From DASPNH01 sp035626675 (lineage in GTDB: Bacteria > Desulfobacterota > Binatia > UBA1149 > CAITLU01), in NCBI GenBank assembly GCA_035626675.1, contig DASPNH010000220.1:46122-110121 (forward strand): a stretch of DNA of 64,000 bases, in the 5' to 3' direction. Of the stretch, positions 52,111 to 62,605 are shown piece by piece (the first letter of the stretch is position 1; every line of letters begins with the position of its first letter). The notes beneath the pieces are model-generated. The model had not been told where the DNA came from. It worked only from the letters and a program-made list of their open reading frames with translations, and made no database searches. A program made the translations under genes and the position numbers.

Positions 52111-52909
52111 CGTCGTCGCTCTTGCTGCCGGTGCCCGACTGGTTCTTGCCGCCCCTGGCCGGTGTGCGCGACGGGAACAGCGGCCCGCGACCGCGTGTGG
52201 CGGCTTCCAGCGCCATCGGAATCACGACCGAGCTGACCAGTGTCACGCGCTGCTCGTCGACGCCGGTGGTCTCCAGCTGCGTGCGCACCAGCATCGGAAC
52301 GCGATGCTGCTGATCGCCTGGCTCGTTCGAATCCCAGAATCTCAGCCACTGCGTGCGATCGTAGAACTCGAGGTGAACGTCGACGTCGCGAGCGACGATT
52401 TCGAACGGCGCGATGGTCCAGTCGATCGTCTCGGCGCGAACCGGACGAAGCTCGTAGCGCAGAAGGTCGCCGTTCTCGTCGATGACCCAGCGAACGTGCG
52501 CCTGGTCGCCGCGATCGGTGGTCAGGCGTGCCACCTCGTCGAGCTGCGGCGTTGCCAGGAAGGCCTCGGGCGCGATCACGCCGCGTGCCGAGACCGTGGT
52601 CATCTCGAGCACCAGCCGCTCGTCGCCGAGCATCGAGTCGTCCGCCAGCGGAGCGCGAAGGCGCGGCGGCACCACGTTGCCGCGCAGCTGCGAGTCGAAG
52701 CTGCCGCGCAGGTCCTGCTCGAGGCGGTCCATGGCGTTGCGCGCATGGGCATAGCGGCGCGACCGCTCGGTGGCGTAGTCGCGCGTGGTGATGGCAGTAA
52801 CGAAGGTCGAATAGATCGCGGTACCGACGACCGAGAAGATGGCGATGGCGACCATCAGCTCGAGCAGCGTCAGGCCGCTGTCGATACGGGGTTGGTCGCG
52901 CACGTTCAC
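52100..52909 (-). CDS. gspJ: Type II secretion minor pseudopilin GspJ
   Basis: Encodes 269 residues. Prepilin site SGLTLLELMVAIAIFSVVG, then beta-rich domain. GTG start with GTGA overlap to gspI; a second GTG two codons on is possible. Low-complexity end (ARGGKNQSGTGSKSDDDEG). Confidence 0.9.
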   Translation of the reverse strand: MNVRDQPRIDSGLTLLELMVAIAIFSVVGTAIYSTFVTAITTRDYATERSRRYAHARNAMDRLEQDLRGSFDSQLRGNVVPPRLRAPLADDSMLGDERLVLEMTTVSARGVIAPEAFLATPQLDEVARLTTDRGDQAHVRWVIDENGDLLRYELRPVRAETIDWTIAPFEIVARDVDVHLEFYDRTQWLRFWDSNEPGDQQHRVPMLVRTQLETTGVDEQRVTLVSSVVIPMALEAATRGRGPLFPSRTPARGGKNQSGTGSKSDDDEG

Positions 52910-53382
52910 GGCTGCGGGCCCTCGGTGCGGACGACGCTCCAGAGCTCGGCGATCTCCTGCGTCTGACCGCTGAGGCGCACGACCACGCGCACCTGACGCA
53001 GCGTCGGAAGGGCGGTCGCCAGCACCTGGCGCGCCCATACGAAGCGCTCCGCGTCGGCGCCGCCGTAGACGAGGTCCTTGCCGTTGGCACGGCGAGGATC
53101 GGCGACGAAGCGCCCGTCGACGACGCCTTCCTCCAGGTCCGGATCGACGCGGGCAACGGCCAGCAGATCGGAGGCGAGGGCGCCGGCGATGGTGATGTCC
53201 TGGGCATCGGCAATCAGCCGCACGTCGCGCGCGTGCAGGCCGAGCAGCGAGACGACGGCCACGCCGAGGATGGTTACGGCAATGAGCACCTCGAGCAGCG
53301 TGAAGCCGGCCGCGCGCATGGTGGCCGGACCGCCGGCGGACGGTGCATGGCGTGTGTAGCCGCGGTTGGCCCGAGCGAGCAT
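52906..53382 (-). CDS. gspI: Type II secretion minor pseudopilin GspI
   Basis: Encodes 158 residues. Prepilin motif AGFTLLEVLIAVTILGVAVV; leader 27 residues from the ATG, or shorter from the internal ATG at MRAAGFT. A GTG one codon earlier makes GTGA with the gspH stop. Confidence 0.9.
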   Translation of the reverse strand: MLARANRGYTRHAPSAGGPATMRAAGFTLLEVLIAVTILGVAVVSLLGLHARDVRLIADAQDITIAGALASDLLAVARVDPDLEEGVVDGRFVADPRRANGKDLVYGGADAERFVWARQVLATALPTLRQVRVVVRLSGQTQEIAELWSVVRTEGPQP

Positions 53383-53996
53383 CACCGCATCTCCTCGAAC
53401 GTCAGCACGCGCGCCGCGCCGGCGGCAGCGTCGAACTCGATCTCGCGCTCCTCGCCGTCCTCCTCGGCGAGGCGCAGCCGCACGTTCTGCAGAGCGCCTT
53501 CGGGCAGGAAATAGACGGCCTGCTGGCCGGCGATGCGCTCGCCGTCGGGTGTGGTCAGGCTTTCCAGGTAGACGCCGTCGGGGAGCTCGCCGTCCTCGGC
53601 GAAGGCATCCCAGTCCTGCTCGAACTCGACCGGCTCGTCCTCGTCCTGGTCGCGCATGACGTAGGGACGGATCGATGCGATCTCCCAGCGGTCGCGATCC
53701 AGGTCGAGAAGGAGGCGGTAGATGCGGCCGCGCAGCGCCGACTCGTCGGCCAGATAGGTCATCAGGACGGAAAGACGATCGGCGCTGGCATCGAGCTCGG
53801 CCGCGGCAAGGCCCGGCAGGCGGGGAAGCACGAGCGAGAAAAGGATCGACGCGATCAGCAGCGTCACTGCCAGCTCGATGAGCGTGAAGCCGCGAGCCGA
53901 CGCACCGCCGCCGCGGCTGCGCGAGGTCGGCGCGAGCGCACGCCGCGATACGATCTCGCGCCAGGCCCGCGCGAATCTAGAAGTCGCGCGAGTCAA
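53382..53996 (-). CDS. gspH: Type II secretion minor pseudopilin GspH
   Basis: Encodes about 204 residues. Prepilin motif ARGFTLIELAVTLLIASILF, then an Asp/Glu-rich globular part with PYVMRDQDEDEPVEFE. The only in-frame usable start is a TTG that overlaps gspG by 20 bases and leaves a 36-residue, Arg-rich leader. Confidence 0.86.
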   Translation of the reverse strand: MTRATSRFARAWREIVSRRALAPTSRSRGGGASARGFTLIELAVTLLIASILFSLVLPRLPGLAAAELDASADRLSVLMTYLADESALRGRIYRLLLDLDRDRWEIASIRPYVMRDQDEDEPVEFEQDWDAFAEDGELPDGVYLESLTTPDGERIAGQQAVYFLPEGALQNVRLRLAEEDGEEREIEFDAAAGAARVLTFEEMR

Positions 53997-54426
53997 TGTC
54001 CGCTTCGTAGCCTTCGCCGCCTTCCTTGCCGTCGGCGCCGAGACTGCGCAGCACGTAGCTGCTGCCATCGCTGGCAAACAGGAATTCGTTGTCCCACGGG
54101 TCCAGCGGCACGCGCTCCATGTAGCCGCCTTCCTTGTACCTGCGCGGAACGTCTCCGCGCGTCGGTTCCTCGACCAGCGCCTCCAGGCCCTGCTCGGAGG
54201 TGGGATAGCTGCCCGAGTCCAGCTTGTACATGTTGAGCGCGGTTTCGATGGCGGTGATGTCGTGCTTGGCGGCAACGACCTTGGCGTCGTCGGTGCGGCC
54301 GATCAGACGCGGGGCGGCCAGGGAGATCAGGAGGCCGAGGATCATCACGACTACCAGGATCTCGATGAGCGTGAAGCCTCGTTGCGCCTGCGTTTGTCCG
54401 GCGTTGCGGTGCGGCCGGGCCGGCAC
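53977..54426 (-). CDS. gspG: Type II secretion major pseudopilin GspG
   Basis: Encodes 149 residues from a GTG (TTG two codons before also possible). Prepilin motif RGFTLIEILVVVMILGLLIS, then VVAAKHDITAIETALNMYKL, YPTSEQGLEALV and the calcium-site end LDPWDNEFLF ... GGEGYEADI. An in-frame ATG at 54639 has a fair TAGGAG but would give an 88-residue leader, far above normal. The start is inside a strong hairpin described separately. Confidence 0.88.
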   Translation of the reverse strand: MPARPHRNAGQTQAQRGFTLIEILVVVMILGLLISLAAPRLIGRTDDAKVVAAKHDITAIETALNMYKLDSGSYPTSEQGLEALVEEPTRGDVPRRYKEGGYMERVPLDPWDNEFLFASDGSSYVLRSLGADGKEGGEGYEADIDSRDF

Positions 54427-54546
54427 GTGCAACGGGCTGGGAGTCGCCGTGCCTCTAGACGCCCGTTGCACGCGCCGGCCCGACCCTTGCCGTTCTGGTG
54501 TCGTGTCACCGTCCGGAGCCGCCGGGGCCTTCGACGCCCGTTGCAC
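54426..54546 (-). promoter_or_regulatory. Repeat-built hairpin over the gspG start
   Basis: CGTGCAACGGGC (54426-54437 on plus) has two inverted copies, GCCCGTTGCACG, at 54461-54472 and 54535-54546. In the mRNA the arm ending at the gspG GTG can pair perfectly (12 bp) with either upstream arm, giving a 23-base or a 97-base loop. It could slow translation, shield the gspG transcript end, or separate gspF from gspG expression. Confidence 0.6.
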
Positions 54547-54653
54547 GTGACGGCTTCTTTCGCGGTCGGGGTTTGGGTTGCGGGTGGGCGTGCCCGGCTC
54601 ATGCATCGGGCTCGGATCGGTTGGTGTGAAGATTGGCATCGGGTCGGGGGCTC

Positions 54654-55862
54654 CTAGTGGACGAGCTGGTTCATGTCGAAGACGGGGAGGAGGATGGCCA
54701 GGACGACGAAGAGGACGACGCCGGCCATCAGGAGGATCATGACGGGTTCGAGGAGCGCCGCCATGGTTTCGATGCGCTGCTTGACCTGTTCCTCGATGGC
54801 GGCAGCGGCGTGGGTCAGCATGCGTTCGAGCTCGCCGCTGCGCTCGCCGACGGCGATCATGTCCACGACGAGGGGATCGAAGAGCGGGCTCTCGTTCATG
54901 CAGGCGGCGAGCGATGCGCCTTCGGAGACCGAGCTCTCCGCGCGAGCCAGCTCCTCCGACAGCAGCAGGCTTCCGCTCGAGGTCCTGCTGATGCGCAGTG
55001 CTTCGACCAGCGGCAGGCCGCCGCTGACCATCGTCGCCAGCGTCTGCGCGAAGCGCGCCACCGCGATGTCGCGTACCATCTCGCCCAGGCGCGGGATCGC
55101 GAACACGATTCGCTCCGCTGCCTTGCGCGCGGCCTCTCCGGTCATCGCGTAGCGAAGGCCGATCAGGCCGGCGAGCAATGCGGCGAACACGAGCAGTCCA
55201 TAGTTGGCCAGGAACGAGCCGGCGCCCATCAGCAGTCGCGTGGGTAGTGGCAGCTCCTGGCGCGCTTCGGCAAAGACGCGCGTGACCTGCGGGACGACGT
55301 ACGCGAGCAGGAACAGTACGATCGCGCCGCCGACCACCGTCATGATGGCCGGATACATGAGCGCGGCCATGGCCCGGGCGCGCAGGCGCGCCTGAGCCTC
55401 GGCGTGGTCGGCCACGCGATCCAGGACGGTATCGAGCGCCCCGCTGGCCTCGCCGGCCTCGACCATGCCCGTATAGATGGAAGGGAAGACCGCCGGATGG
55501 CGCCCCATCGCCGCCGCCAGCGTCGAGCCCTCACGGATCTGCACTCGTACCGCTTCGAGCGCCTGTCCGAGCACGGGCGCGGTTCGCTGGCGTCGCAGCG
55601 TCTCGACCGCCTCGTCAAGCGGAACTCCAGCGCGAAGCAGCGTCGCCATCTGCCGCAGTGTGCGCGAGAGCTGCGATGCCGAGACGCCGCGCCTCAGCGA
55701 CACGCCCGCAGACCGCGCGCCGTCGGCCGCTTCCTGCATCGAGGAAGCGAACACGCCGGTCTCGCGCAGACGCGCACGCGCTGCGCGCGGGCTGTCGGCT
55801 TCGATGGTGCCCGACACCGCGCGGCCGGCCGAGGAGACACCGCTGTAGCGGAACGCTGGCAT
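54654..55862 (-). CDS. gspF: Type II secretion inner-membrane protein GspF
   Basis: Encodes 402 residues: two T2SSF domains (MATLLRAGVPLDEAVETLRR and FAQTLATMVSGGLPLVEALR), three membrane helices. Platform subunit under GspE. Confidence 0.96.
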   Translation of the reverse strand: MPAFRYSGVSSAGRAVSGTIEADSPRAARARLRETGVFASSMQEAADGARSAGVSLRRGVSASQLSRTLRQMATLLRAGVPLDEAVETLRRQRTAPVLGQALEAVRVQIREGSTLAAAMGRHPAVFPSIYTGMVEAGEASGALDTVLDRVADHAEAQARLRARAMAALMYPAIMTVVGGAIVLFLLAYVVPQVTRVFAEARQELPLPTRLLMGAGSFLANYGLLVFAALLAGLIGLRYAMTGEAARKAAERIVFAIPRLGEMVRDIAVARFAQTLATMVSGGLPLVEALRISRTSSGSLLLSEELARAESSVSEGASLAACMNESPLFDPLVVDMIAVGERSGELERMLTHAAAAIEEQVKQRIETMAALLEPVMILLMAGVVLFVVLAILLPVFDMNQLVH

Positions 55863-55868
55863 GAAAGG

Positions 55869-57569
<1,701 letters not shown>

Positions 57570-57570
57570 C

Positions 57571-60042
57571 TCAGAACGGTGTGCGCTCTCGCGTGTCGCG
57601 ATTGAGCGGATAGATGCGGTTGTTCTTGTCTCGCATGTTGTGGCGGTAGGCACTCTCGTCGCGGTCGGTGTCGGCCTCGTAGGTCGCCACCCCATCCTTG
57701 ACGGGCGACGCGGCCGCCGTCTTCACCGCGGCAGAAGACTTTTGCGCCGGCGGCTCCGCTGCCGGCACCGACTCGGCCTTGGCAACGACGCCGGCTTGAG
57801 GCTGTGCCTTGGCCTGCGGCATGGCAGGTGCCGACTTGCTCTGCGGCGCCACGGGCTGGACCGGCTGCACCGGGATTGCCGGCTGGATATGGATCGTCTC
57901 CTTCTCGCGGATGTGCACCGGCTCGCCGGCAGGGACCAGGCGCTGCTCGATGATGACCGCGTCGTCGCCGGGCTGCAGGTCGGGGCTCTCGATGATCACC
58001 GGCACGGCATCGAACTCGGGGTCGCCCGGCAGCGCGCGCGTCGGATCCTTGAGCTCGGCACGGAAGCGCAGGCGGCGCTCGTCGGTGATGCGCGCGAGCT
58101 CGTGCGGCGAGCGGATCACGTGCGGCGTCAGGAAGACGATCAGGTTGACCTTCTCGCCGTCCTTGCGCCGGAACTGGAAGAGCTTGCCGAGCCCCGGGAT
58201 GTCGCCGAGCAGCGGCACCTTGCCCTTGCCGTCCAGGATGCGGTTGCTCATGAGGCCGCCGATCACCACGGTGCGTCCGTCCTGGACGCTGACGGTGGTG
58301 TTGGCCGATCGCACCGTCGTCGTCGGACCGACCTGCGCGATGACGTCGTCGGAGAACTGGTCGTTGACCAGGGCCGAGACCTCCTCCTGCACGGTCAGCG
58401 TGATGATGTCGCCCTCGGCCACCTGCGGCTTGACGCGCAGCTTGATGCCGACGTCGCGCCTTTCGACGGTCGTGAAGATGTTCTCGACGTTGGCGATGTC
58501 GGCTGCGCGGCCGGTGACGAAGGGGATGTTCTGGCCGACGATGATCTCGGCTTCCTGATTGTCGAGCGTCAGCAGCGTCGGCGCCGACAGCACCTCGATG
58601 TCGGTGGTGTTCTCCAGCGCCTGGAACAGCGCGAGCTGCGCAGGGATTTCGGAGCCGTCGGGCAGCTCGATGGTGTCGTTGCTGGCGGCGGCGAGGGCCA
58701 GGCCGCCGAGCGAGAGCGGATTGACGAAGCCCTGCGCCAGCGCCCCGAGGTTGGTCTGCGAGCCGAGCACGCCGCCGCCGATGTCGACGCCGCCGCGGAA
58801 GTCGAAGCCGAGCGCCTTGGCCTTGTTGGCGCTGGCCTCGACGATGATGGCTTCGATGAAGACCTGAGGCCGCGGAATGTCGAGCTTGAGCAGCAGGCCT
58901 TCGATGATCTTCCAATCCTGCGCCGTGGCGTCGACGACCACGGCGTTGGTGGCGGGGTCGGCGGTGATCGAGATGTCCTCGGTCTGAGCGGCCGGCGGGC
59001 TCGAGGATTGCACGGTCTGGAGCGGCTGGCCGGCCTGCGACGACTTCTCGTCGACCTTGCGGTCGCGGCGTCCGCGCGAGCGGCCGCCCAGCAGCATGCC
59101 CGAAACGACTTCGACCAGCGCCTCGGCGTCGGCATGCTTGGCGTAGTAGACGTGCACGCGCTCTTCGCCGGCACGCAGCGGCACGTCCAGGCTCTCGGCG
59201 AGCGCGCGAATGCGGCGCATTTCCACGACCGGAGCCAGCACGATGATCGAATTGGTGCGTTCGTCCGGCGTGATCTTGAAGCCGACCGGAAGCGTGCCGC
59301 CGCCGGTGGGTGCGGGCGAGGGCGTGGAGTCCTTCTTGTCGTCGCCGCCTCCGCCGCCGCGGCGCCGCCCGCCGCCACGGCTCTCGCCGGTGGTCAGGAT
59401 CTCGATGATCTGTTCGGAGGTGCGTGCCGCGTCGGCGTGACGCAGCGGAATGACGACGATCGTCTCTTCGTGGCCGGCGATGTCCATGGCGCGGACCATC
59501 TCGGAGATGCGCGCCAGGTTCGAAGAGGTGTCGCTGACGATGACGGTGTTGGTCCCTTCGTAGGGCACGATGGACCCGTCCTTGCTGACCAGCGGCGTCA
59601 GCACCCGCGCGACGTCGGCCGCGCTGACGTAGCGCAGCGAGATCAGGCGCGTCCCGAAGCCGCCCGGGTACTCGACGCCCTCGCTGATGACGGTGGCACC
59701 CGCGGTGCGCGCATCCTTGGTGGCCACGATGCGGGTGACCACGCCTTCATCGACGGTGGTCAGGCCCTGCGTGGCGAGCACGGACTGGAACAGCTGGTAG
59801 GCCTGATTGGGCGTCACCGCGGTGGGCGAGACCACCGATACGGTGCCGGCGATCTTGTCGCCGAAGACGAAATTCTTGCCGGTGACGCGGCTGATGAACT
59901 TGATGAAGGCCGTCAGCTCGACCTCCTCGAAGTTCATCACGATCTGGTTGGGATCGGCCGGCGGCGGCAGGTCCTGGCCGCGCACGGGCGTGGCCACGAT
60001 CAGAGCGAGCAGGGCGGCTGCGAGGATGCGCGTCGCTTTCAT
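57571..60042 (-). CDS. gspD: Type II secretion secretin GspD
   Basis: Encodes 823 residues. Signal peptide (1-22, TPVRGQ), N0 domain (NFEEVELTAFIKFISRVTGK), N1-N3 domains with FVEAIIVEASANKAKALGFD, secretin core with VPLLGDIPGLGKLFQFR and a C-terminal Pro/Ala/Gln tail of about 110 residues longer than usual; N3 has a Gly/Arg-rich loop (RGGGRRRGGGGGDDKKDSTP). Forms the outer-membrane channel. No separate GspS pilotin gene is seen. Confidence 0.96.
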   Translation of the reverse strand: MKATRILAAALLALIVATPVRGQDLPPPADPNQIVMNFEEVELTAFIKFISRVTGKNFVFGDKIAGTVSVVSPTAVTPNQAYQLFQSVLATQGLTTVDEGVVTRIVATKDARTAGATVISEGVEYPGGFGTRLISLRYVSAADVARVLTPLVSKDGSIVPYEGTNTVIVSDTSSNLARISEMVRAMDIAGHEETIVVIPLRHADAARTSEQIIEILTTGESRGGGRRRGGGGGDDKKDSTPSPAPTGGGTLPVGFKITPDERTNSIIVLAPVVEMRRIRALAESLDVPLRAGEERVHVYYAKHADAEALVEVVSGMLLGGRSRGRRDRKVDEKSSQAGQPLQTVQSSSPPAAQTEDISITADPATNAVVVDATAQDWKIIEGLLLKLDIPRPQVFIEAIIVEASANKAKALGFDFRGGVDIGGGVLGSQTNLGALAQGFVNPLSLGGLALAAASNDTIELPDGSEIPAQLALFQALENTTDIEVLSAPTLLTLDNQEAEIIVGQNIPFVTGRAADIANVENIFTTVERRDVGIKLRVKPQVAEGDIITLTVQEEVSALVNDQFSDDVIAQVGPTTTVRSANTTVSVQDGRTVVIGGLMSNRILDGKGKVPLLGDIPGLGKLFQFRRKDGEKVNLIVFLTPHVIRSPHELARITDERRLRFRAELKDPTRALPGDPEFDAVPVIIESPDLQPGDDAVIIEQRLVPAGEPVHIREKETIHIQPAIPVQPVQPVAPQSKSAPAMPQAKAQPQAGVVAKAESVPAAEPPAQKSSAAVKTAAASPVKDGVATYEADTDRDESAYRHNMRDKNNRIYPLNRDTRERTPF

Positions 60043-60914
60043 TGGATGGTGTACCGGTAGGAGTGCGGCTTGCCGGCGCGCAGGAAATCCACGCGAATCT
60101 CTCCCATCGATTGCACCTCCTCGAGCAGGCCGATCGCGCGCGAGGGATCCGACAGCTCGTTGTCGTTGACCCGTTGCACGATGTCGCCGTCCTGCAGTCC
60201 CATTCGTTCGAAGATGGACCCGCCCCGTATGTTGAAGAGCTTGAAGCCCGAGCTCTGCCCGTCCTTGAGCACCGGAACCGCGCGGACCTGGGTGATGACC
60301 TCGTTCAGATTGGCCACCGAGTGGTCCACCTCGCGCCGGTCCACCAGGAAGGCGGAGTCCCCGGTCTTGCGAATCCCGCCCGCATTTGCCGAAGAGGCCG
60401 TCTTGCCGGACCGGTCGCGATTCTTGCGGTCCTCGCCGCCGTCCTGGGCCTGGTCTTCCTCGAGCTCGTAGCGCTGCTTCTTTCCCTTGTAGGCGACGAT
60501 GGCGCTCCTTGCATCGACCGACACCAGGCGCGGGCCATCGAAAACCTTGTCGCCGACGGCGAAGACGTTCTGCTTGCCGGAGGCCTTGTCCTCGAAGACG
60601 GCAAAGGCGCCCTGCTCGCCCTGGGCCACGCCGCGAAGCCGAAGGTCGGCGCGCGAAGCGGCCACGGTCACATCCTCGTCGGCCTCCACGCCGGCGACGC
60701 CGAAGAGGTTGCGACGAAAGATCACGCCTTCGCCGACGCGCCTCTGTCCATCGTCCTGCTCGCGAACCGGCGCCGTGGAAACCTCGGGAAGATCGGGCTC
60801 CAGATCCAGGTCGGCAGCCTTGACGACGACGACCGCGCCAGCATAGGCGGTGACGACGACGAGCGCGTAATGGGCAACCCTTAGGGCCCGCCGCAGTCCT
60901 GCTGTGCGCAACAC
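60039..60914 (-). CDS. gspC: Type II secretion protein GspC
   Basis: Encodes 291 residues. Cytoplasmic stub, membrane helix (ALVVVTAYAGAVVVVKAADL), HR domain (FRRNLFGVAG, LRLRGVAQGEQG) and PDZ domain (FKLFNIRGGSIFERMGLQDG). GTG start preferred; a TTG twelve codons upstream is possible. First gene of gspC-N; its ATGA overlaps gspD. Confidence 0.9.
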   Translation of the reverse strand: MLRTAGLRRALRVAHYALVVVTAYAGAVVVVKAADLDLEPDLPEVSTAPVREQDDGQRRVGEGVIFRRNLFGVAGVEADEDVTVAASRADLRLRGVAQGEQGAFAVFEDKASGKQNVFAVGDKVFDGPRLVSVDARSAIVAYKGKKQRYELEEDQAQDGGEDRKNRDRSGKTASSANAGGIRKTGDSAFLVDRREVDHSVANLNEVITQVRAVPVLKDGQSSGFKLFNIRGGSIFERMGLQDGDIVQRVNDNELSDPSRAIGLLEEVQSMGEIRVDFLRAGKPHSYRYTIQ

Positions 60915-60980
60915 TGCGCGAAGCGTATGGATATCACCTAAGAAGTTCAAGTTTTGCGCGTACTTATCGCACCGGTTCGG

Positions 60981-61009
60981 TTGACTGCCTGGAAATGGCC
61001 CGCTAAAGG
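60981..61009 (+). promoter_or_regulatory. Candidate lysS promoter
   Basis: TTGACT and TAAAGG with a 17-base spacer, 46 bases before the lysS ATG, in the gap divergent from gspC. Confidence 0.55.
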
Positions 61010-61054
61010 TCGCGGGCTCGTCCGCAGCGCCCGCTGCCGGCGATCGCCTCGAAA

Positions 61055-62587
61055 ATGACCGAGAAGAGTCCACACAGCCAGACCGGCTCGCCTTCGGTCG
61101 AGCCGGCCGGCGACAGTGAGCAGGTCCGCGTCCGTCGCGGCAAGCTGGCGGTGCTGCGCTCGTCCGGCAACGCTTTTCCCAACGACTTCCGCCCCGATGC
61201 CGGCTGCGGCGACCTGGTCGCCCGCTACGGCGACGCCGACGGTGCTGCGCTGGAGACGCTGACGCAGAGCTACCGGCTCGGCGGCCGCATCATGGCCGTC
61301 CGCGATTTCGGCAAGACCACGTTTCTGGCTCTGGACGACGGCAGCGGCCGCATCCAGCTCTTCGCCAACGCCGGCGAGCTCGGAGCGCAGGCGCATGCCA
61401 TGGTCAAGGACCTGGACACCGGTGACATCGTCGGCGTGGAGGGCAGGCTCTTTCGCACCCGCACCAACGAGCTGACGCTGCGCCTGAGCAGCCTGCGCCT
61501 GCTGGTCAAGTCGCTGCGGCCGCTGCCCGAGAAGTGGCACGGCCTGCAGGACAAGGAGGCGCGCTACCGCCAGCGCTACGTCGACCTGATCGTCAACCAG
61601 GACGTGCGCGAGACGTTTCGCCGCCGCGCCGCCGTGGTGGCCGGCCTTCGGCGGTTCCTTTCCGACGAAGGCTTCCTGGAAGTCGAGACGCCGCTGATGC
61701 AGCCCATCGCCGGCGGAGCCACGGCGCGGCCGTTCGTCACCCACCACAACACCCTGGACATGCAGCTGTACCTGCGTGTGGCGCCCGAGCTTTACCTGAA
61801 GAGACTGGTGGTGGGCGGTCTTCCGCGCGTGTTCGAGATCGGTCGCATGTTCCGCAACGAGGGCATCTCGCTGCAGCACAACCCCGAATTCACGATGTGC
61901 GAATTCTATCAGGCCTGGGCCACCTACCAGGATCTGATCGACCTGACCGAGCGGATGCTCTGGCAGCTCGCGGTCGAGGCCACGGGCTCGGCGCGCATCC
62001 GATACGGCGAGCTCGAGATCGATTTCACGCCGCCGTTCGGCCGCATCGAGATGGCGCAAGCGGTGGCCGACGCCGCAGGGATCTCGCGCCAGGAGGCGAC
62101 CGATCGCTCGGTGCTCGAGCGCATTGCCGGCGAGCACGGCCTGGAGCGGGCCAAGTGGCAGCCCGGCCTCGGTCTGCTAGCCGACGTCTTCGAGACGCTG
62201 TGCGAGGAGAGCCTGCTCCAGCCGACCTTCGTCACCGGCTTTCCGCTCGAGATCTCGCCGCTGGCACGCAGGAACGATGCCGATCCGCGTTTCGTCGACC
62301 GCTTCGAGCTGTACGTGGCAGGCCGCGAGATCGCCAATGGCTTCTCCGAGCTCAACGACGCCGAAGACCAGCACGCGCGCTTCGTCGATCAGATGCGGCG
62401 CAAGGAAGCTGGCGACGTCGAAGCCAACGACATGGACGAGGACTACGTCCGCGCGCTCGAATACGGCCTGCCGCCCACTGCCGGCGAAGGCATCGGCATC
62501 GACCGCCTGGTCATGCTCCTGACCGACTCCGCCTCCATCCGCGACGTCATCGCCTTCCCCCACCTCCGCCCGGAAGGCAGGAAGTAG
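61055..62587 (+). CDS. lysS: Lysyl-tRNA synthetase, class II
   Basis: Encodes 510 residues. OB anticodon-binding domain (RIMAVRDFGKTTFLALDDGS), motif 2 FEIGRMFRNEGISLQHNPEF and motif 3 GEGIGIDRLVMLL. N-terminal 25 residues are non-conserved. Standard length. Precedes a LolC/E gene, a common order. Confidence 0.96.
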   Translation: MTEKSPHSQTGSPSVEPAGDSEQVRVRRGKLAVLRSSGNAFPNDFRPDAGCGDLVARYGDADGAALETLTQSYRLGGRIMAVRDFGKTTFLALDDGSGRIQLFANAGELGAQAHAMVKDLDTGDIVGVEGRLFRTRTNELTLRLSSLRLLVKSLRPLPEKWHGLQDKEARYRQRYVDLIVNQDVRETFRRRAAVVAGLRRFLSDEGFLEVETPLMQPIAGGATARPFVTHHNTLDMQLYLRVAPELYLKRLVVGGLPRVFEIGRMFRNEGISLQHNPEFTMCEFYQAWATYQDLIDLTERMLWQLAVEATGSARIRYGELEIDFTPPFGRIEMAQAVADAAGISRQEATDRSVLERIAGEHGLERAKWQPGLGLLADVFETLCEESLLQPTFVTGFPLEISPLARRNDADPRFVDRFELYVAGREIANGFSELNDAEDQHARFVDQMRRKEAGDVEANDMDEDYVRALEYGLPPTAGEGIGIDRLVMLLTDSASIRDVIAFPHLRPEGRK

Positions 62588-62605
62588 GAAAAGGCACGAC
62601 CGCTG

